64,000 nt of DNA from Kordiimonadales bacterium (GTDB taxonomy: Bacteria > Pseudomonadota > Alphaproteobacteria > Sphingomonadales > Kordiimonadaceae), in assembly GCA_002401685.1 (NCBI GenBank), contig NVTU01000002.1:44590-108589 (forward strand), read 5' to 3'. Below the pieces are notes generated by a model. It saw only the letters and a list, made by a program, of their open reading frames with translations, did no database searches and was not told where the DNA came from. Made by a program: the position numbers and the translations under genes. This document shows, one piece after another, positions 7,896 to 17,920 of this stretch; position 1 is the first letter of the stretch; each line of letters opens with the position of its first letter.

Positions 7896-10248
7896 CACTT
7901 GATCCTTCGTTAGTATTATGTGTACCCGCAATCATGCCCGTGCCAACGCGCATAAGAAGGGCCGGTAAGAAAAAGAAATCGAACAATAGAGCAAGGCTGA
8001 TAGCAAGAGCAGTCAACAAGCCCATGTCGGCATTAATTTTAAAGTGTGAGGTCGCAAGGTATGAGAAACCGATCACCAGTACCACTGTGTTTACCACAAG
8101 CGCACGGCCAACTTGTTGGAAAGCATACTTAATTGCCTGCGCGGCGTCGTAGCCCTTCTCGCGGATACCCCTTACATACTTAGCAAGGAAATGCACCGTG
8201 TCGTCGACCACAATACCGAGCGATACACTCGCCACAGCGGCCACTGAGAAGCCAACCGTCCCAACAAGCAGCGCCCACGCACCGAAAGCAGCCACAATAG
8301 GCAAGCCGTTCGGGATGATAGAAAGCGCACCAAGCCGCATCGATTTCAGCGCAAACATCATGATGATACCGATCGCAATCACCGCAATGAAGTTACCTGT
8401 GATCATACTGTCTACATTGCGTTCAGCAACATAGGTGAACATTACCTGCGCGCTTGTTGGCACTGTGCCTTGCATGTAATCAGGCGCGTTTGCCGCAATC
8501 CATGCACGTGAGGCTTCAAGGAATTCGCGGGTTTGGGTGGTGGTCACGTTGCCCAGCGTTACAGTTATGCGGGATGCTGATTTGTCGTTGTTGATACGGT
8601 CCGTCAGATCCAAACCATATGGTAGGGAAATTTCGTACAGCAGCAGATACTGTGCAGAAAGATCGCGTTCTTCCGGCAGGCGATACGCATCTTCAGCATC
8701 GGCGTGCAGGTTCTTGTTCAACCGCTTCATAATGTCAGAGACTGAATAAACATGCTTCACATTGTCCTGCTGCCGCAACCACACTGTGAATTCGTCAAGT
8801 TTCGCCAAGTATGCAGGCTCGTTCACGCCGCCTTCGCCGTCCGCAAGAACGGAAAACTCAACAGGGTAGAAGCCAAAATGCTGCGTCGAATAATCCACAT
8901 CACGGCGGAACTCGATGCTTTCATCGAAATATTCTGCCCATTGGTCATTAAACTCAAGCATCGGCACAGCCGCTACAAGCGCAACTGCTGCAGCACCCAT
9001 ACCAATAAGTAGCTTCTTATTGTGCTTCACAACAAAATCAGCCAGCGCACCAAAGAATTTGGCGTCCGCATCTTCCGTTACTTTTGCCGGCACTTTCACA
9101 GGCAAAATACTAAGCATCGCCGGCAGGAACGTCACAGACATCAACCATGCAGCTACAATACCAATGGCAGAGATGTTGCCCAAGTGCCAGAACGGCGGCG
9201 CGTCTGAGAAATTTAGCGCAAGGAAACCAATCGCTGTTGTCAACGATGTGATCATCAGCGCAAGGAAGTTAACACGCATACTTTCAATCAAAGCATCACG
9301 CTTCGACATGCCCGTTTTCATGCTGTTGCGCATGGTGATAAGCACATGCACCGCGTCCGCGATGGCCAGCGTGAGAATAATGGTAAGCGCAGAAAGTGCG
9401 ATCGGCGTTAGCCCAATGCCCGCATAACCCGCGGCGCCCATACCAATCATCGATGCAAAGGCAATAAGCAGCGCCGTTGTAAGTGTTCCAACGATCGACC
9501 GTACAGCAACCGCCATCAGCACAAGCAGCATCAGATACATAATCGGGGTCAGCTTGGTAACATCAGCAAGACCCGCTTCCTGAAACGCTACATTCAGCAT
9601 GGCAACACCGATAAGGCGGATCTCATGCTTCGGGTATTTGGCTATCATCTCGTCACGGAGATTACGCACAAATGCCACAGTATTAGGGACTTCCATTGGG
9701 TCAAGTTGCGGTAATTGTATCACAACATTTACGCCAATAGCGCGCCCGTCCGCAGTTACCAATTGGTCCCGAAGCAGGGGTTCTGCCAGGGCAATGGCGC
9801 GGCGATCAGCAATTTGGTCCACTGAAAGATTAGCCGCATCTTCAAACAGCGGCGCCACGATCAGATCATCTTCAAAGGCCCGCGTATGCTGGAAATTGGT
9901 CGGCGAATCTACGCGCGAATTGAAGGGAATTTGCCACGCAGCCAGCGTTAGCTCTTCAACCAGCGCAAGCGTTGTATTATTAAACACATCGCCGCTAGCT
10001 GGAACGATCGCGAAAAAGAAATTATCGTTCTTGGAATAGGTATCTTGAAACTCTTCAAATGCCTGTAGTTCCGGGTTACTCTCCGAGAAAAAGTCCCGGT
10101 AATTGTTCGAGAATGTTAGATACTGCGCCCCGTTGGCCATAAGTACCGTCACCATAATGGTTCCCAGTATCACCAGCCAACGCCACCGAATAACCCCTTG
10201 GGCCATCCGGACGGCAAATGTATCCATCCCTGTCATTGTCTTTGGCAT
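7870..10248 (-). CDS. MMPL/HAE3-type RND transporter
   Basis: 792 aa with about 12 membrane segments in the duplicated RND layout: one helix, a large periplasmic loop (~40-220), five helices, a second loop (~440-610) and five helices. GIVVDDTVHFLAKY in TM10 and LAIADAVHVLITMRNS in TM4 are the charged proton-relay regions. Members of this family export hydrophobic or amphiphilic molecules such as hopanoids or lipids. First gene of the three-gene unit; GAGGAG lies 8 nt before the ATG. A LysR gene diverges from it and may control it. Confidence 0.85.
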   Translation of the reverse strand: MPKTMTGMDTFAVRMAQGVIRWRWLVILGTIMVTVLMANGAQYLTFSNNYRDFFSESNPELQAFEEFQDTYSKNDNFFFAIVPASGDVFNNTTLALVEELTLAAWQIPFNSRVDSPTNFQHTRAFEDDLIVAPLFEDAANLSVDQIADRRAIALAEPLLRDQLVTADGRAIGVNVVIQLPQLDPMEVPNTVAFVRNLRDEMIAKYPKHEIRLIGVAMLNVAFQEAGLADVTKLTPIMYLMLLVLMAVAVRSIVGTLTTALLIAFASMIGMGAAGYAGIGLTPIALSALTIILTLAIADAVHVLITMRNSMKTGMSKRDALIESMRVNFLALMITSLTTAIGFLALNFSDAPPFWHLGNISAIGIVAAWLMSVTFLPAMLSILPVKVPAKVTEDADAKFFGALADFVVKHNKKLLIGMGAAAVALVAAVPMLEFNDQWAEYFDESIEFRRDVDYSTQHFGFYPVEFSVLADGEGGVNEPAYLAKLDEFTVWLRQQDNVKHVYSVSDIMKRLNKNLHADAEDAYRLPEERDLSAQYLLLYEISLPYGLDLTDRINNDKSASRITVTLGNVTTTQTREFLEASRAWIAANAPDYMQGTVPTSAQVMFTYVAERNVDSMITGNFIAVIAIGIIMMFALKSMRLGALSIIPNGLPIVAAFGAWALLVGTVGFSVAAVASVSLGIVVDDTVHFLAKYVRGIREKGYDAAQAIKYAFQQVGRALVVNTVVLVIGFSYLATSHFKINADMGLLTALAISLALLFDFFFLPALLMRVGTGMIAGTHNTNEGSSDVNQQAAE

Positions 10249-10516
10249 CTATTAAGCTCCTCAGCTGCCCCGCATACGCGTCTCGGCATCACACCCCTTA
10301 TCAAAAAATGATTAAAAAGTGTCCCTGCCTTTAAAACGGTGATCCGGCTAATAAGGTTCGCAGCCTTAGCATTTTACCTGGGGGGTTTAATTCAAGTGCG
10401 ACAATACCTACCTGCAAAAACACCGGACCTACCCATATTCTCGTCTTTGCTTGCTCACATATGGGGTCGCGTGTATATTATTGAAATTGATAGTTCTAAT
10501 TTTGGAAATTCATCTC

Positions 10517-11485
10517 ATGAATATCGCTGGCATAGACCTTAACCTGCTTCATGTTTTTGACGCCGTAATGAGCGAAAGAAATGCAACACGGGCTGGCGCC
10601 AAAATTGGTATGTCCCAACCGGCGGTCTCAAATGCGTTAAATCGGCTGCGGCATGTGTTGAAAGATGATCTATTCGTCCGCGGGCATGACGGCATGCGGC
10701 CAACGGCACGGGCACTGGAACTGGCTGGCCCGATCCGCAATGCGTTGATCGAAATTGAGAAGGCTTTGAACCCTGTTGCGTTCGATCCGTCGACGGCAGA
10801 GCGCACCTTCACCATCGCCACAGCAGACTATGCAGGCATGACGCTGATGCCCTATATCGCCCAGTATTTGTCTGAAGAAGCACCGGGTGTGAATGTGCTG
10901 AATTTTCCGATTGAGGGGCGCTTGTACGAAAAACTCGATAATCAGGAAGTTGAATACGGCCTGTTCGCTGGCTTCTCAGTGCCAGACAGATTTAAATCTG
11001 TAAGCTTAGCGACCGAAAAATTCGTGTGCCTGATGCGGCCCGATAACCCGCTCGCCAAACACAGGATACTGCCGGTAGAAGAGTATGCCGCCGCCCGCCA
11101 CCTGCTGGTGAGCCCGCGCGGGGACGCGCACGGTTTTGTCGATGACGAGCTAGCAACGCTTGGCTTGAAACGCCGAGTGGTGATGACAATGACCCACTTC
11201 GCGCCCGCATCGATGGTAGTGCTGGCAAGCGATCTCATCGTCACAGTGCCGAGCCGTTTCGCGGCAAAATGCGCCCAGCTTTTTGACCTGCATATTGTCG
11301 ACAGCCCGGTCGGCCCGCCGCAAGGCGCGTCGCCCTTGATGCTGGCGTGGCACAAAAGGCTAAACGAACATCCGGCGCACACATGGTTCCAAAACCAATT
11401 AGTCCGCGCCGCCGCCGACATGGAAACCCACGGCGTAGGCCCAGAGTTCGGCCCGCACCCAAGAAGGAAGAATGCGGCCGAGTGA
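10517..11485 (+). CDS. LysR-family transcriptional regulator
   Basis: 322 aa. N-terminal winged helix (DLNLLHVFDAVMSERNATRA ... MSQPAVSNALNRLRHVL) and a type 2 periplasmic-binding-like effector domain. The NodD/LinR-like start (DLNLL.VFDA) is typical of regulators of aromatic or hydrophobic-compound responses. It diverges from the RND operon over a 268-bp gap, so that operon is the likely target. ATG 10517 is preferred over an in-frame upstream ATG at 10451, since the usual family start falls here and GGAA precedes it by 9 nt. The inducer cannot be predicted. Confidence 0.85.
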   Translation: MNIAGIDLNLLHVFDAVMSERNATRAGAKIGMSQPAVSNALNRLRHVLKDDLFVRGHDGMRPTARALELAGPIRNALIEIEKALNPVAFDPSTAERTFTIATADYAGMTLMPYIAQYLSEEAPGVNVLNFPIEGRLYEKLDNQEVEYGLFAGFSVPDRFKSVSLATEKFVCLMRPDNPLAKHRILPVEEYAAARHLLVSPRGDAHGFVDDELATLGLKRRVVMTMTHFAPASMVVLASDLIVTVPSRFAAKCAQLFDLHIVDSPVGPPQGASPLMLAWHKRLNEHPAHTWFQNQLVRAAADMETHGVGPEFGPHPRRKNAAE

Positions 11486-11512
11486 CCTGGGTTAGTTGAC
11501 GGTCACTGCTTT

Positions 11513-11535
11513 GCTGGTGCCACCAGCATTTTAAT
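11513..11535 (+). terminator. Probable terminator of the LysR gene
   Basis: GCTGGT (11513-11518) and ACCAGC (11522-11527) form a 6-bp stem with a 3-nt loop, followed by ATTTTAAT. A second inverted repeat, AGTGACC/GGTCACT (11481-11507), overlaps the stop codon just before it. Confidence 0.5.
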
Positions 11536-11664
11536 CTCACGCAAAAGCTTCCACGCTTTAACTAGCACATTATGGCCGCTTCCGATCACTCATCGCCAAT
11601 TGCACTTCGTTAAGAACAGCAGCTTCTAATCTAAAAAAACAAATTCAATCAATTCTGCCTCTTA

Positions 11665-12132
11665 CTACCAAGGCAAGAACTTATATTCACTTCGGCAGAC
11701 TTCAGTCGCTTGATCAGCCTTAGCAAACCCCCACCCAAAAACGGCTAACGAAAAAATATTTTGACCACTCAAAATGTCCACATCTTGTACATCACCTTCA
11801 AAAGAAATGCGTATTCCCGTGGTAATGTTCCGATCTTCATAGTCCAAAATAAATCGTTGAAATCCTTTCATCAGCACAGCTTTTATCTCGATAGCTTGCT
11901 CGTCCTCAAAGCGGCTGTCCGTCCAGCGAAAAGTTAATACTCCGACATCTAGATCGTCATCAAAGTCGACTGGCCTAATTTGGAGCCATAGCCTTTTGGG
12001 AAGCCCAAAGTCGAGCATAAGACATGTCAGACCTCCATGCATGAGCCTAGCAATACTTAATCCAACCAATTTATTTGATAGAATTGAAGGGATGTCCAAT
12101 TCGTCTTCGCCGATAGCCTTAATCAGCTGCAT
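11665..12132 (-). CDS. Hypothetical protein, 155 aa
   Basis: No family recognised. There is no signal peptide or membrane helix; it is rich in hydrophobic beta-type segments (LTCLMLDFGLPKRLWLQIRP). GGGGGAG lies 7 nt before the ATG, which supports it as a real gene. It stands alone, minus strand, between LysR and fdhD, and lies close after the fdhD stop, so it could be the last gene of that transcript. Confidence 0.6.
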   Translation of the reverse strand: MQLIKAIGEDELDIPSILSNKLVGLSIARLMHGGLTCLMLDFGLPKRLWLQIRPVDFDDDLDVGVLTFRWTDSRFEDEQAIEIKAVLMKGFQRFILDYEDRNITTGIRISFEGDVQDVDILSGQNIFSLAVFGWGFAKADQATEVCRSEYKFLPW

Positions 12133-12157
12133 AGCTGTTCTCCCCCAAACTAATTAT

Positions 12158-12955
12158 TCACAGCACCACAAGGCCGTCTTTGGACCAATTGCATAAGGTT
12201 AGGTTTGCGGCTTTGGCTGTTCTTATGGCGAAGGCTGTTGGGGCGGAAAGGGCGATGAGGGCTGGCATTTTGGCGCGCACGGCTTTGGAGACCATCTCGT
12301 AGGAGGCGCGGCTTGATACTAAACAGGAACCGCCATCAGGGTCAAAGCCGTGCTGCACTAGCGCGCCGATCAACTTATCAAGCGCGTTATGGCGGCCTAC
12401 GTCCTCGCGCACCATGTACACATCGCCGCCCGCGCTTAGCCACGCGGCACCGTGTACGGATTTATTGAGCTTTTTTAGCGGCTGTTGCTGCTGGAAGGAG
12501 GCCACTGCCGCAATAACATCCCGGTATATCAACTCAGCAGGCTTTTCAGATACCGGTGCCGGGTCTTGAAACAGACTTTCCATCGAGGAAATCCCGCAAA
12601 GCCCGCAGCTGCTGTTGCCCACCAGCGTACGGCGCGCGGCTTTCACCTGAAACCGCTCAAGCTTTGCCTCGGTTAGCGTGATCAACAGGTCAATGCCCTG
12701 CTGTTTTTCGCGTATTTCGATGGCTTTTATATCTTTGGCACAGTCAATGATGCCTTCGCTGAAGGAAAAACCGTAGGCGAAATCCGTGAGGTCCTGCGGG
12801 CTGGCCAGCATAACCGCGTGGTTATGGCCGTTATACACCAGCGCCACCGGGGCCTCTTCCGCCACATCCCACTGGATCGCCTCAGAACCGTCCCTGCCCT
12901 GCAGTTTCGCCGAAACCGAATGGCTCGGCTGCCAATGCTTTAGGGTATCACTCAT
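12158..12955 (-). CDS. fdhD: Formate dehydrogenase accessory sulfurtransferase FdhD
   Basis: 265 aa, the usual length. The conserved cysteine pair sits in NSSCGLCGISS, and VGRHNALDKLIG and SCLVSSRASYEMVSKA are the family motifs. FdhD passes sulfur from IscS to the molybdenum cofactor before it is inserted into formate dehydrogenase; in Fds systems this gene is called fdsC by some. The ATG at 12955 lies 2 nt after the fdsA stop, so the two are translated together. An upstream start would lie inside fdsA and is not needed. Confidence 0.9.
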   Translation of the reverse strand: MSDTLKHWQPSHSVSAKLQGRDGSEAIQWDVAEEAPVALVYNGHNHAVMLASPQDLTDFAYGFSFSEGIIDCAKDIKAIEIREKQQGIDLLITLTEAKLERFQVKAARRTLVGNSSCGLCGISSMESLFQDPAPVSEKPAELIYRDVIAAVASFQQQQPLKKLNKSVHGAAWLSAGGDVYMVREDVGRHNALDKLIGALVQHGFDPDGGSCLVSSRASYEMVSKAVRAKMPALIALSAPTAFAIRTAKAANLTLCNWSKDGLVVL

Positions 12956-12957
12956 GC

Positions 12958-15789
12958 TTATTCCGCCGATTCCACTTGCCGGGTTTCTATGATGCTTTCC
13001 GCATAGCCCTTCTGCCATTCAGATTTATGGTTCGCGGGCGTCACCTGCACTGCCGTTACTTTATACTCCGGGCAATCCGTTGCCCAGTCAGACAGCTCAG
13101 TGGTGATTACATTCGCGCCGGTTTCAGGGTGGTGAAACGTCGTATAAACAACGCCCGGCATCATGCGTTCGGAAATTTCTACAGAGAGGCAGGTTTCGCC
13201 CTTGCGGGAGCGAACAGAAACCCAGTCCCCCGCGCGAATGCCACGCATTTCGGCGTCCGACGGATGGATTTCCAGCACGTCTTTTTCCATCCACAGGTTA
13301 TTATCCGTACGCCGTGTTTGCGCGCCGACATTATATTGGCTGAGAATACGGCCCGTGGTTAATATAAGCGGGAATTTGCGGTTGGTTTTCTCTTCGGTCG
13401 GCACATATTCCGTGACCACGAACAGCCCCTTGCCGCGCACAAAACCGTCCACATGCATAATCGGCGTGCCGTCTGGCGTATCCTCTGTGCACGGCCACTG
13501 CACGCTGCCGCCACTATCAAGCTTATCGTACGACACCCCTGCGAAAGTAGGTGTTAGCGACGCAATCTCGTCCATAATATCTGAGGCACTATCATACGCC
13601 ATATCGTAGCCCATGGCAGTTGAAAGCGCCGCCGTTATCGCCCACTCGTCCATGCCGTTCTTTGGTTTCATCACCTGCCGAACGCGGCCCAGCCTGCGCT
13701 CTGCATTGATGAAAATACCGTCTTTCTCCAAAAACGACGTACCGGGCAGGAAAACATGGGCGAAGCGCGCGGTTTCGTTCAGGAACAGGTCCTGCACAAT
13801 CACGCACTCCATCGCGGAAAACGCTGCTTCCACATGCTTGGTATTGGGGTCGCTCTGCGCCAGATCCTCGCCCTGAATATACATGGCTTTGTAGGTGCCC
13901 GCACAGGCTTCATCGAACATATTGGGGATACGCAGCCCAGGTTCAGCGTCAAGTTTGACACCCCACGCCGCCTCGAACGTGCCGCGTGCAACATCATCTG
14001 TCACCGAGCGGTAGCCCGGCAGTTCGTGCGGGAACGAACCCATATCGCAGGAGCCCTGCACATTATTTTGCCCGCGCAGCGGGTTAAGTCCCACACCTCG
14101 GCGGCCAATGTTGCCCGTGGCCATCACCAGATTGGCCATGCCCATCACCATGGTAGATCCCTGGCTGTGTTCAGTAACACCGAGCCCGTAATAGATCGCG
14201 CCGTTGCGAGCGCCTGCAAACAGCCGAGCCGCCGCGCGAATATCATCAGCGGATACGCCAGCGATTGCTGCCACTTTCTCAGGGGCATTCACCGGATCAA
14301 GCACAAAGGCTTTCCAGTCGGCAAAGGCCTTCGTATCGCAGCGCTCCGCCACAAAGGCGTCGTCCACCAGTCCTTCAGAAACAATCACATGCGCCAGCGC
14401 GTTGATCAGCGCCACATTGGTGCCAGGCTGCAGCGGCAGATGGTAAGCTGCTTCAATATGCGGGCTGCGCACGAGGTCAATCTTGCGCGGATCGATCACG
14501 ATCAGCTCAGCGCCTTCGCGGAGGCGTTTTTTCATTTGCGAGGCAAACACCGGGTGCGCGTCCGTGGGGTTCGCGCCGATCACGATAATGACGTCTGCGT
14601 CTTCAACGGAATCGAAATCCTGCGTGCCTGCGGACGTACCAAAGGTTTGGCTCAAGCCGTAACCGGTAGGCGAATGACAAACCCGCGCGCAGGTATCCAC
14701 ATTATTATTCTGGAAAGCAGCGCGAATCAGCTTCTGAACCACCCACACTTCTTCAATCGTGCAGCGCGATGATGTTATGCCGCCGATGGATTTACGGCCA
14801 TATTTCTTTTGCACGGCTTTCAGGCGGTCTGCAGCGAAGCCAATGGCCTCGTCCCAGCTCACTTCGCGCCAGGGATCGGTCACCGCGTCACGGATCATCG
14901 GTTTGGTGATGCGCTCTTTATGCGTGGCATAGCCCCACGCGAAACGGCCTTTCACACAGCTGTGGCCGTGGTTGGCCTTGCCGCTTTTGGTGGGCGTCAT
15001 GCGCACGACGGTATCGCCCTTCATCTCCGCATTAAACGTACAGCCAACACCGCAGTAGGCGCAGGTTGTCTCTACAACTCGGTCAGGTATGCCGTGGTCA
15101 ATGATGCTGGTTTCTGTCAGCGTGGCGGTTGGGCATGCTTGCACGCAGGCCCCACAAGACACACATTCGCTGGAGAAGAAATCTTCTGTCCCAACAGCGA
15201 CACGCGAGCCAAAGCCGCGCCCTTCAATCGTTAGCGCGAGCGTGCCCTGCACCTCGTCGCACGCCCGCACGCAGCGCGAACACACAATGCATTTGGATGC
15301 GTCATAGGTGAAGTAAGGCGTGCTTTCGTCTTTCTTCAGATCAAGATGGCTTTCGCCTTCATACCCGTAGCGCACATCGCGCAAGCCCACAGCACCGGCC
15401 ATATCCTGCAGTTCGCAATCGCCGTTCGCAGGGCAGGTCAAACAGTCAAGCGGATGGTCTGAAATATACAGCTCCATTACACCGCGCCGCAGTTTCGCCA
15501 ACCGGGGGTTTTCTGTTGTCACCTGCATGCCGTCTTCCACAGGCGTTGTGCAGCTCGACGGTGTGCCGCGCTTGCCGTCAATTTCCACAAGGCACAGCCT
15601 GCACGACCCAAACGCGTCGAGGCTATCGGTTGAACATAGCTTGGGAATGCTGATCCCGGCTTCCTTCGCCGCGCGCATGACTGAAGTGCCTGCGGGTACT
15701 TCAACGGCAATGCCGTCTACTTCCAGCGAGACAGTTTCGTCGGATTTCACCGACGGCGTACCGAAATCTGCTTCTCTTATAAAGGACAT
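12958..15789 (-). CDS. fdsA: NAD-dependent formate dehydrogenase catalytic subunit FdsA
   Basis: 943 aa molybdenum/bis-MGD enzyme that oxidises formate to CO2. Iron-sulfur sites in order: 2Fe-2S (C52, C63, C66, C80), NuoG-like His/Cys 4Fe-4S (H112, C116, C119, C125), two ferredoxin-type clusters (C167/C170/C173/C177 and C209/C212/C215/C219) and the 4Fe-4S beside the cofactor (C243, C246, C250, C278). The Mo ligand is a cysteine (VCHSPT, C371), so this is not a selenoenzyme. It overlaps fdsB as TAATG and is followed by fdhD. It should be a soluble cytoplasmic complex passing electrons to NAD+ through FdsB. Confidence 0.95.
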   Translation of the reverse strand: MSFIREADFGTPSVKSDETVSLEVDGIAVEVPAGTSVMRAAKEAGISIPKLCSTDSLDAFGSCRLCLVEIDGKRGTPSSCTTPVEDGMQVTTENPRLAKLRRGVMELYISDHPLDCLTCPANGDCELQDMAGAVGLRDVRYGYEGESHLDLKKDESTPYFTYDASKCIVCSRCVRACDEVQGTLALTIEGRGFGSRVAVGTEDFFSSECVSCGACVQACPTATLTETSIIDHGIPDRVVETTCAYCGVGCTFNAEMKGDTVVRMTPTKSGKANHGHSCVKGRFAWGYATHKERITKPMIRDAVTDPWREVSWDEAIGFAADRLKAVQKKYGRKSIGGITSSRCTIEEVWVVQKLIRAAFQNNNVDTCARVCHSPTGYGLSQTFGTSAGTQDFDSVEDADVIIVIGANPTDAHPVFASQMKKRLREGAELIVIDPRKIDLVRSPHIEAAYHLPLQPGTNVALINALAHVIVSEGLVDDAFVAERCDTKAFADWKAFVLDPVNAPEKVAAIAGVSADDIRAAARLFAGARNGAIYYGLGVTEHSQGSTMVMGMANLVMATGNIGRRGVGLNPLRGQNNVQGSCDMGSFPHELPGYRSVTDDVARGTFEAAWGVKLDAEPGLRIPNMFDEACAGTYKAMYIQGEDLAQSDPNTKHVEAAFSAMECVIVQDLFLNETARFAHVFLPGTSFLEKDGIFINAERRLGRVRQVMKPKNGMDEWAITAALSTAMGYDMAYDSASDIMDEIASLTPTFAGVSYDKLDSGGSVQWPCTEDTPDGTPIMHVDGFVRGKGLFVVTEYVPTEEKTNRKFPLILTTGRILSQYNVGAQTRRTDNNLWMEKDVLEIHPSDAEMRGIRAGDWVSVRSRKGETCLSVEISERMMPGVVYTTFHHPETGANVITTELSDWATDCPEYKVTAVQVTPANHKSEWQKGYAESIIETRQVESAE

Positions 15790-17327
15790 TATTTTCCCTC
15801 TTTCACTGCTCGGAAGTCTTCAGGAAAATACTTCAGTGCACTTAGCACTGGCACAGGGGTCATCCCGCCCATTGCGCACAGCGAGCCATCTTCCATCACT
15901 TCGCAAAGGTCGGTGAGCAGTTCAATGTTTTCAGTTACATCAGAACCGCTGATGATTTTCGCCATCACTTCACTGCCTCGCACCGAGCCAATGCGGCACG
16001 GCGTGCATTTGCCGCAACTTTCTTCTGCGCAAAAATCAAAGGCATATTTCGCCTGCTGCGCCAAATCTGCATCTTCGTCAAACACCACAATGCCGCCGTG
16101 ACCAACGCCTGCGCCAATTTTCCCGAAGGTTTCATAGTCCATCATCATATCAAATTTACTGGGCGGAATATAGGCACCGAGCGGCCCACCAACCTGAACA
16201 GCCTTCACCGGTTTGCCGCTGCGTGTCCCGCCACCAAACTTGTAAATTAGATCGTGCAAACTCAGGCCAAACGCCACTTCAACCAGCCCGCCGCATTTAA
16301 CATTGCCTGCCAGCTGGAACGGCATCGTGCCAGTTGATCTGCCAACACCAAAATCGTGGTACCAGGAACCGCCGTTCGCCAGCACCGACGGCACAGCGCA
16401 CAGGGAAATTACATTATGAACAAGGGTGGGTTTTCCGTGCAGCCCTTCGAGCGCCGGTAGCGGCGGCTTTGCCCGCACCTGCCCGCGCTTGCCTTCAAGG
16501 CTTTCCAACAGCGACGTTTCCTCACCGCAAATATAAGCGCCAGCTCCCATGAAGAGTTCGATATCAAACGCACAGCCCGAGCCGCCTGCGTCCGCCCCAA
16601 GCAGGCCTTCGCGCTGCGCAATCTCAAGGGCCTGTCCAAGCACTCGCTGCGCGACAGGATATTCTGATCGCAGGTAAATAAAGCCTTTTGTCGCACCAAC
16701 GGCAAGGCCCGCGATAACCATGCCTTCAATCAACAGGAATGGGTCGCCTTCCAAGATCATCCGGTCCGAGAACGTGCCACTATCACCCTCGTCCGCATTG
16801 CATACAATGTATTTCTGTTCCGCCTCTGCACCAGCAACAGTTCTCCACTTGATGCCAGATGGGAAAGCCGCGCCGCCTCGGCCCCTAAGGCCAGACGTCA
16901 TTACTTCATCAATGGTTTCCACCGCGCCGATGGAGGCCGCCCGCTTCAATCCTGCCAGCCCCCCGCTTTTGCAGTAGGCGCCAAAAGACAGCGGATCAAT
17001 GATCCCGCAGCGCGCAAACGTCTGCCGGTCTTGCCCTTTCAGATAAGGTATTTCTGCAGGGTCGCCGTGAGCAAGCGCATGGTCGGACGCAAAATCGGCT
17101 TCGAACAAAGCTTTTACGTCACCAACACTCACAGGCCCAAAAGCAACCCGCGCGCCGCCCACTCGTTCAATTTCCACCAAAGGCTCAAGCCAGTGCATGC
17201 CTCGGCTACCGGTACGAACAATCTCTACAGCAACTTTGCGGGCTTCTGCTTCTGCAACGATTGCCTCGACTACTTCGTCAGCACCTACAGCCACAGCAGC
17301 AGTATCGAGCGGTACATAAACTTTCAT
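15789..17327 (-). CDS. fdsB: NAD-dependent formate dehydrogenase beta subunit FdsB (NuoF-like)
   Basis: 512 aa. An N-terminal thioredoxin-like part, the NADH/FMN site (GLRGRGGAAFPSG ~147-159, CNADEGDSGTFSDR ~176-189) and the 4Fe-4S ligands C438, C441, C444 (ESCGKCTPCR) and C484. It takes electrons from FdsA and reduces NAD+. The ATG overlaps the fdsG stop as ATGA and its own stop overlaps the fdsA ATG by one base, so fdsGBA is tightly coupled. Confidence 0.95.
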   Translation of the reverse strand: MKVYVPLDTAAVAVGADEVVEAIVAEAEARKVAVEIVRTGSRGMHWLEPLVEIERVGGARVAFGPVSVGDVKALFEADFASDHALAHGDPAEIPYLKGQDRQTFARCGIIDPLSFGAYCKSGGLAGLKRAASIGAVETIDEVMTSGLRGRGGAAFPSGIKWRTVAGAEAEQKYIVCNADEGDSGTFSDRMILEGDPFLLIEGMVIAGLAVGATKGFIYLRSEYPVAQRVLGQALEIAQREGLLGADAGGSGCAFDIELFMGAGAYICGEETSLLESLEGKRGQVRAKPPLPALEGLHGKPTLVHNVISLCAVPSVLANGGSWYHDFGVGRSTGTMPFQLAGNVKCGGLVEVAFGLSLHDLIYKFGGGTRSGKPVKAVQVGGPLGAYIPPSKFDMMMDYETFGKIGAGVGHGGIVVFDEDADLAQQAKYAFDFCAEESCGKCTPCRIGSVRGSEVMAKIISGSDVTENIELLTDLCEVMEDGSLCAMGGMTPVPVLSALKYFPEDFRAVKEGK

Positions 17328-17788
17328 TTTGCACCGTCTTTCTGAAGCTGGACAAGCTCATCCGCGAACAAATTCGGGTCCAGCCTTCCGCGTAATTTTC
17401 CGTCCACCATTGCTGCAGGCCCCGAGGCACAGAGGCCGAGGCAGTACACAGGCTCAATCGTTACCGCGCCCGCACTGTCTGTTTCGCCAAAACTTAGATC
17501 CAGAGCACGCAAGGCTTTATCTGTAAGGCTTCGGCCACCAACGGCTTGGCAGGCTTCTGCCTGGCATATTTTAATGGAATGTTTGCCGGCGGGCGCTCGG
17601 CGGAAATCACTGTAAAAACTAACCACGCCCTTCACCTCAGCCTTGGTGAGGTTGAACACATCAGCAATCACCGGGATCGCTGAAGCGTCTATATAGCCAA
17701 CACCAGCCTGCAGCGCATGAAGCGCGCGCAGCAAACCGCCGGTCTGACCAACAAAGGGGGTAATAAGCGCTTCTGTTGCGCTGGACAT
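17324..17788 (-). CDS. fdsG: NAD-dependent formate dehydrogenase gamma subunit FdsG (NuoE-like)
   Basis: 154 aa with the NuoE thioredoxin-fold 2Fe-2S ligands (ICQAEACQAVG and VYCLGLCASGP). It completes the FdsABG core. I chose the ATG at 17788, which has GGA 9 nt upstream; an ATG at 17797 has it abutting, and the open frame extends to 17905. First of the fds genes; a 132-bp gap separates it from the degenerate GGDEF-EAL gene upstream, so a promoter in that gap is possible. Confidence 0.9.
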   Translation of the reverse strand: MSSATEALITPFVGQTGGLLRALHALQAGVGYIDASAIPVIADVFNLTKAEVKGVVSFYSDFRRAPAGKHSIKICQAEACQAVGGRSLTDKALRALDLSFGETDSAGAVTIEPVYCLGLCASGPAAMVDGKLRGRLDPNLFADELVQLQKDGAK

Positions 17789-17920
17789 GCCTGACATTCC
17801 AATCACTGATCTATAGGGCCTTGGCCCCTCCCCCAGGCGCCTTTTGGGTAACTTGCCCGCGCGATCTGACAAGATCAATCGCTTTCTACAGATCTTTTCG
17901 CACATAAAGAAGCAGACGCG

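Noticed and set aside
8915-9427. 170-codon plus-strand frame in the RND gene
   Set aside because: Antisense to conserved membrane segments; low-complexity shadow.
13756-14772. 338-codon plus-strand frame inside fdsA
   Set aside because: Antisense to a strongly conserved enzyme gene; no ribosome site; composition follows the complementary gene's codons.
12158-15789. Selenocysteine formate dehydrogenase
   Set aside because: The molybdenum ligand codon gives cysteine (VCHSPT); there is no in-frame TGA.
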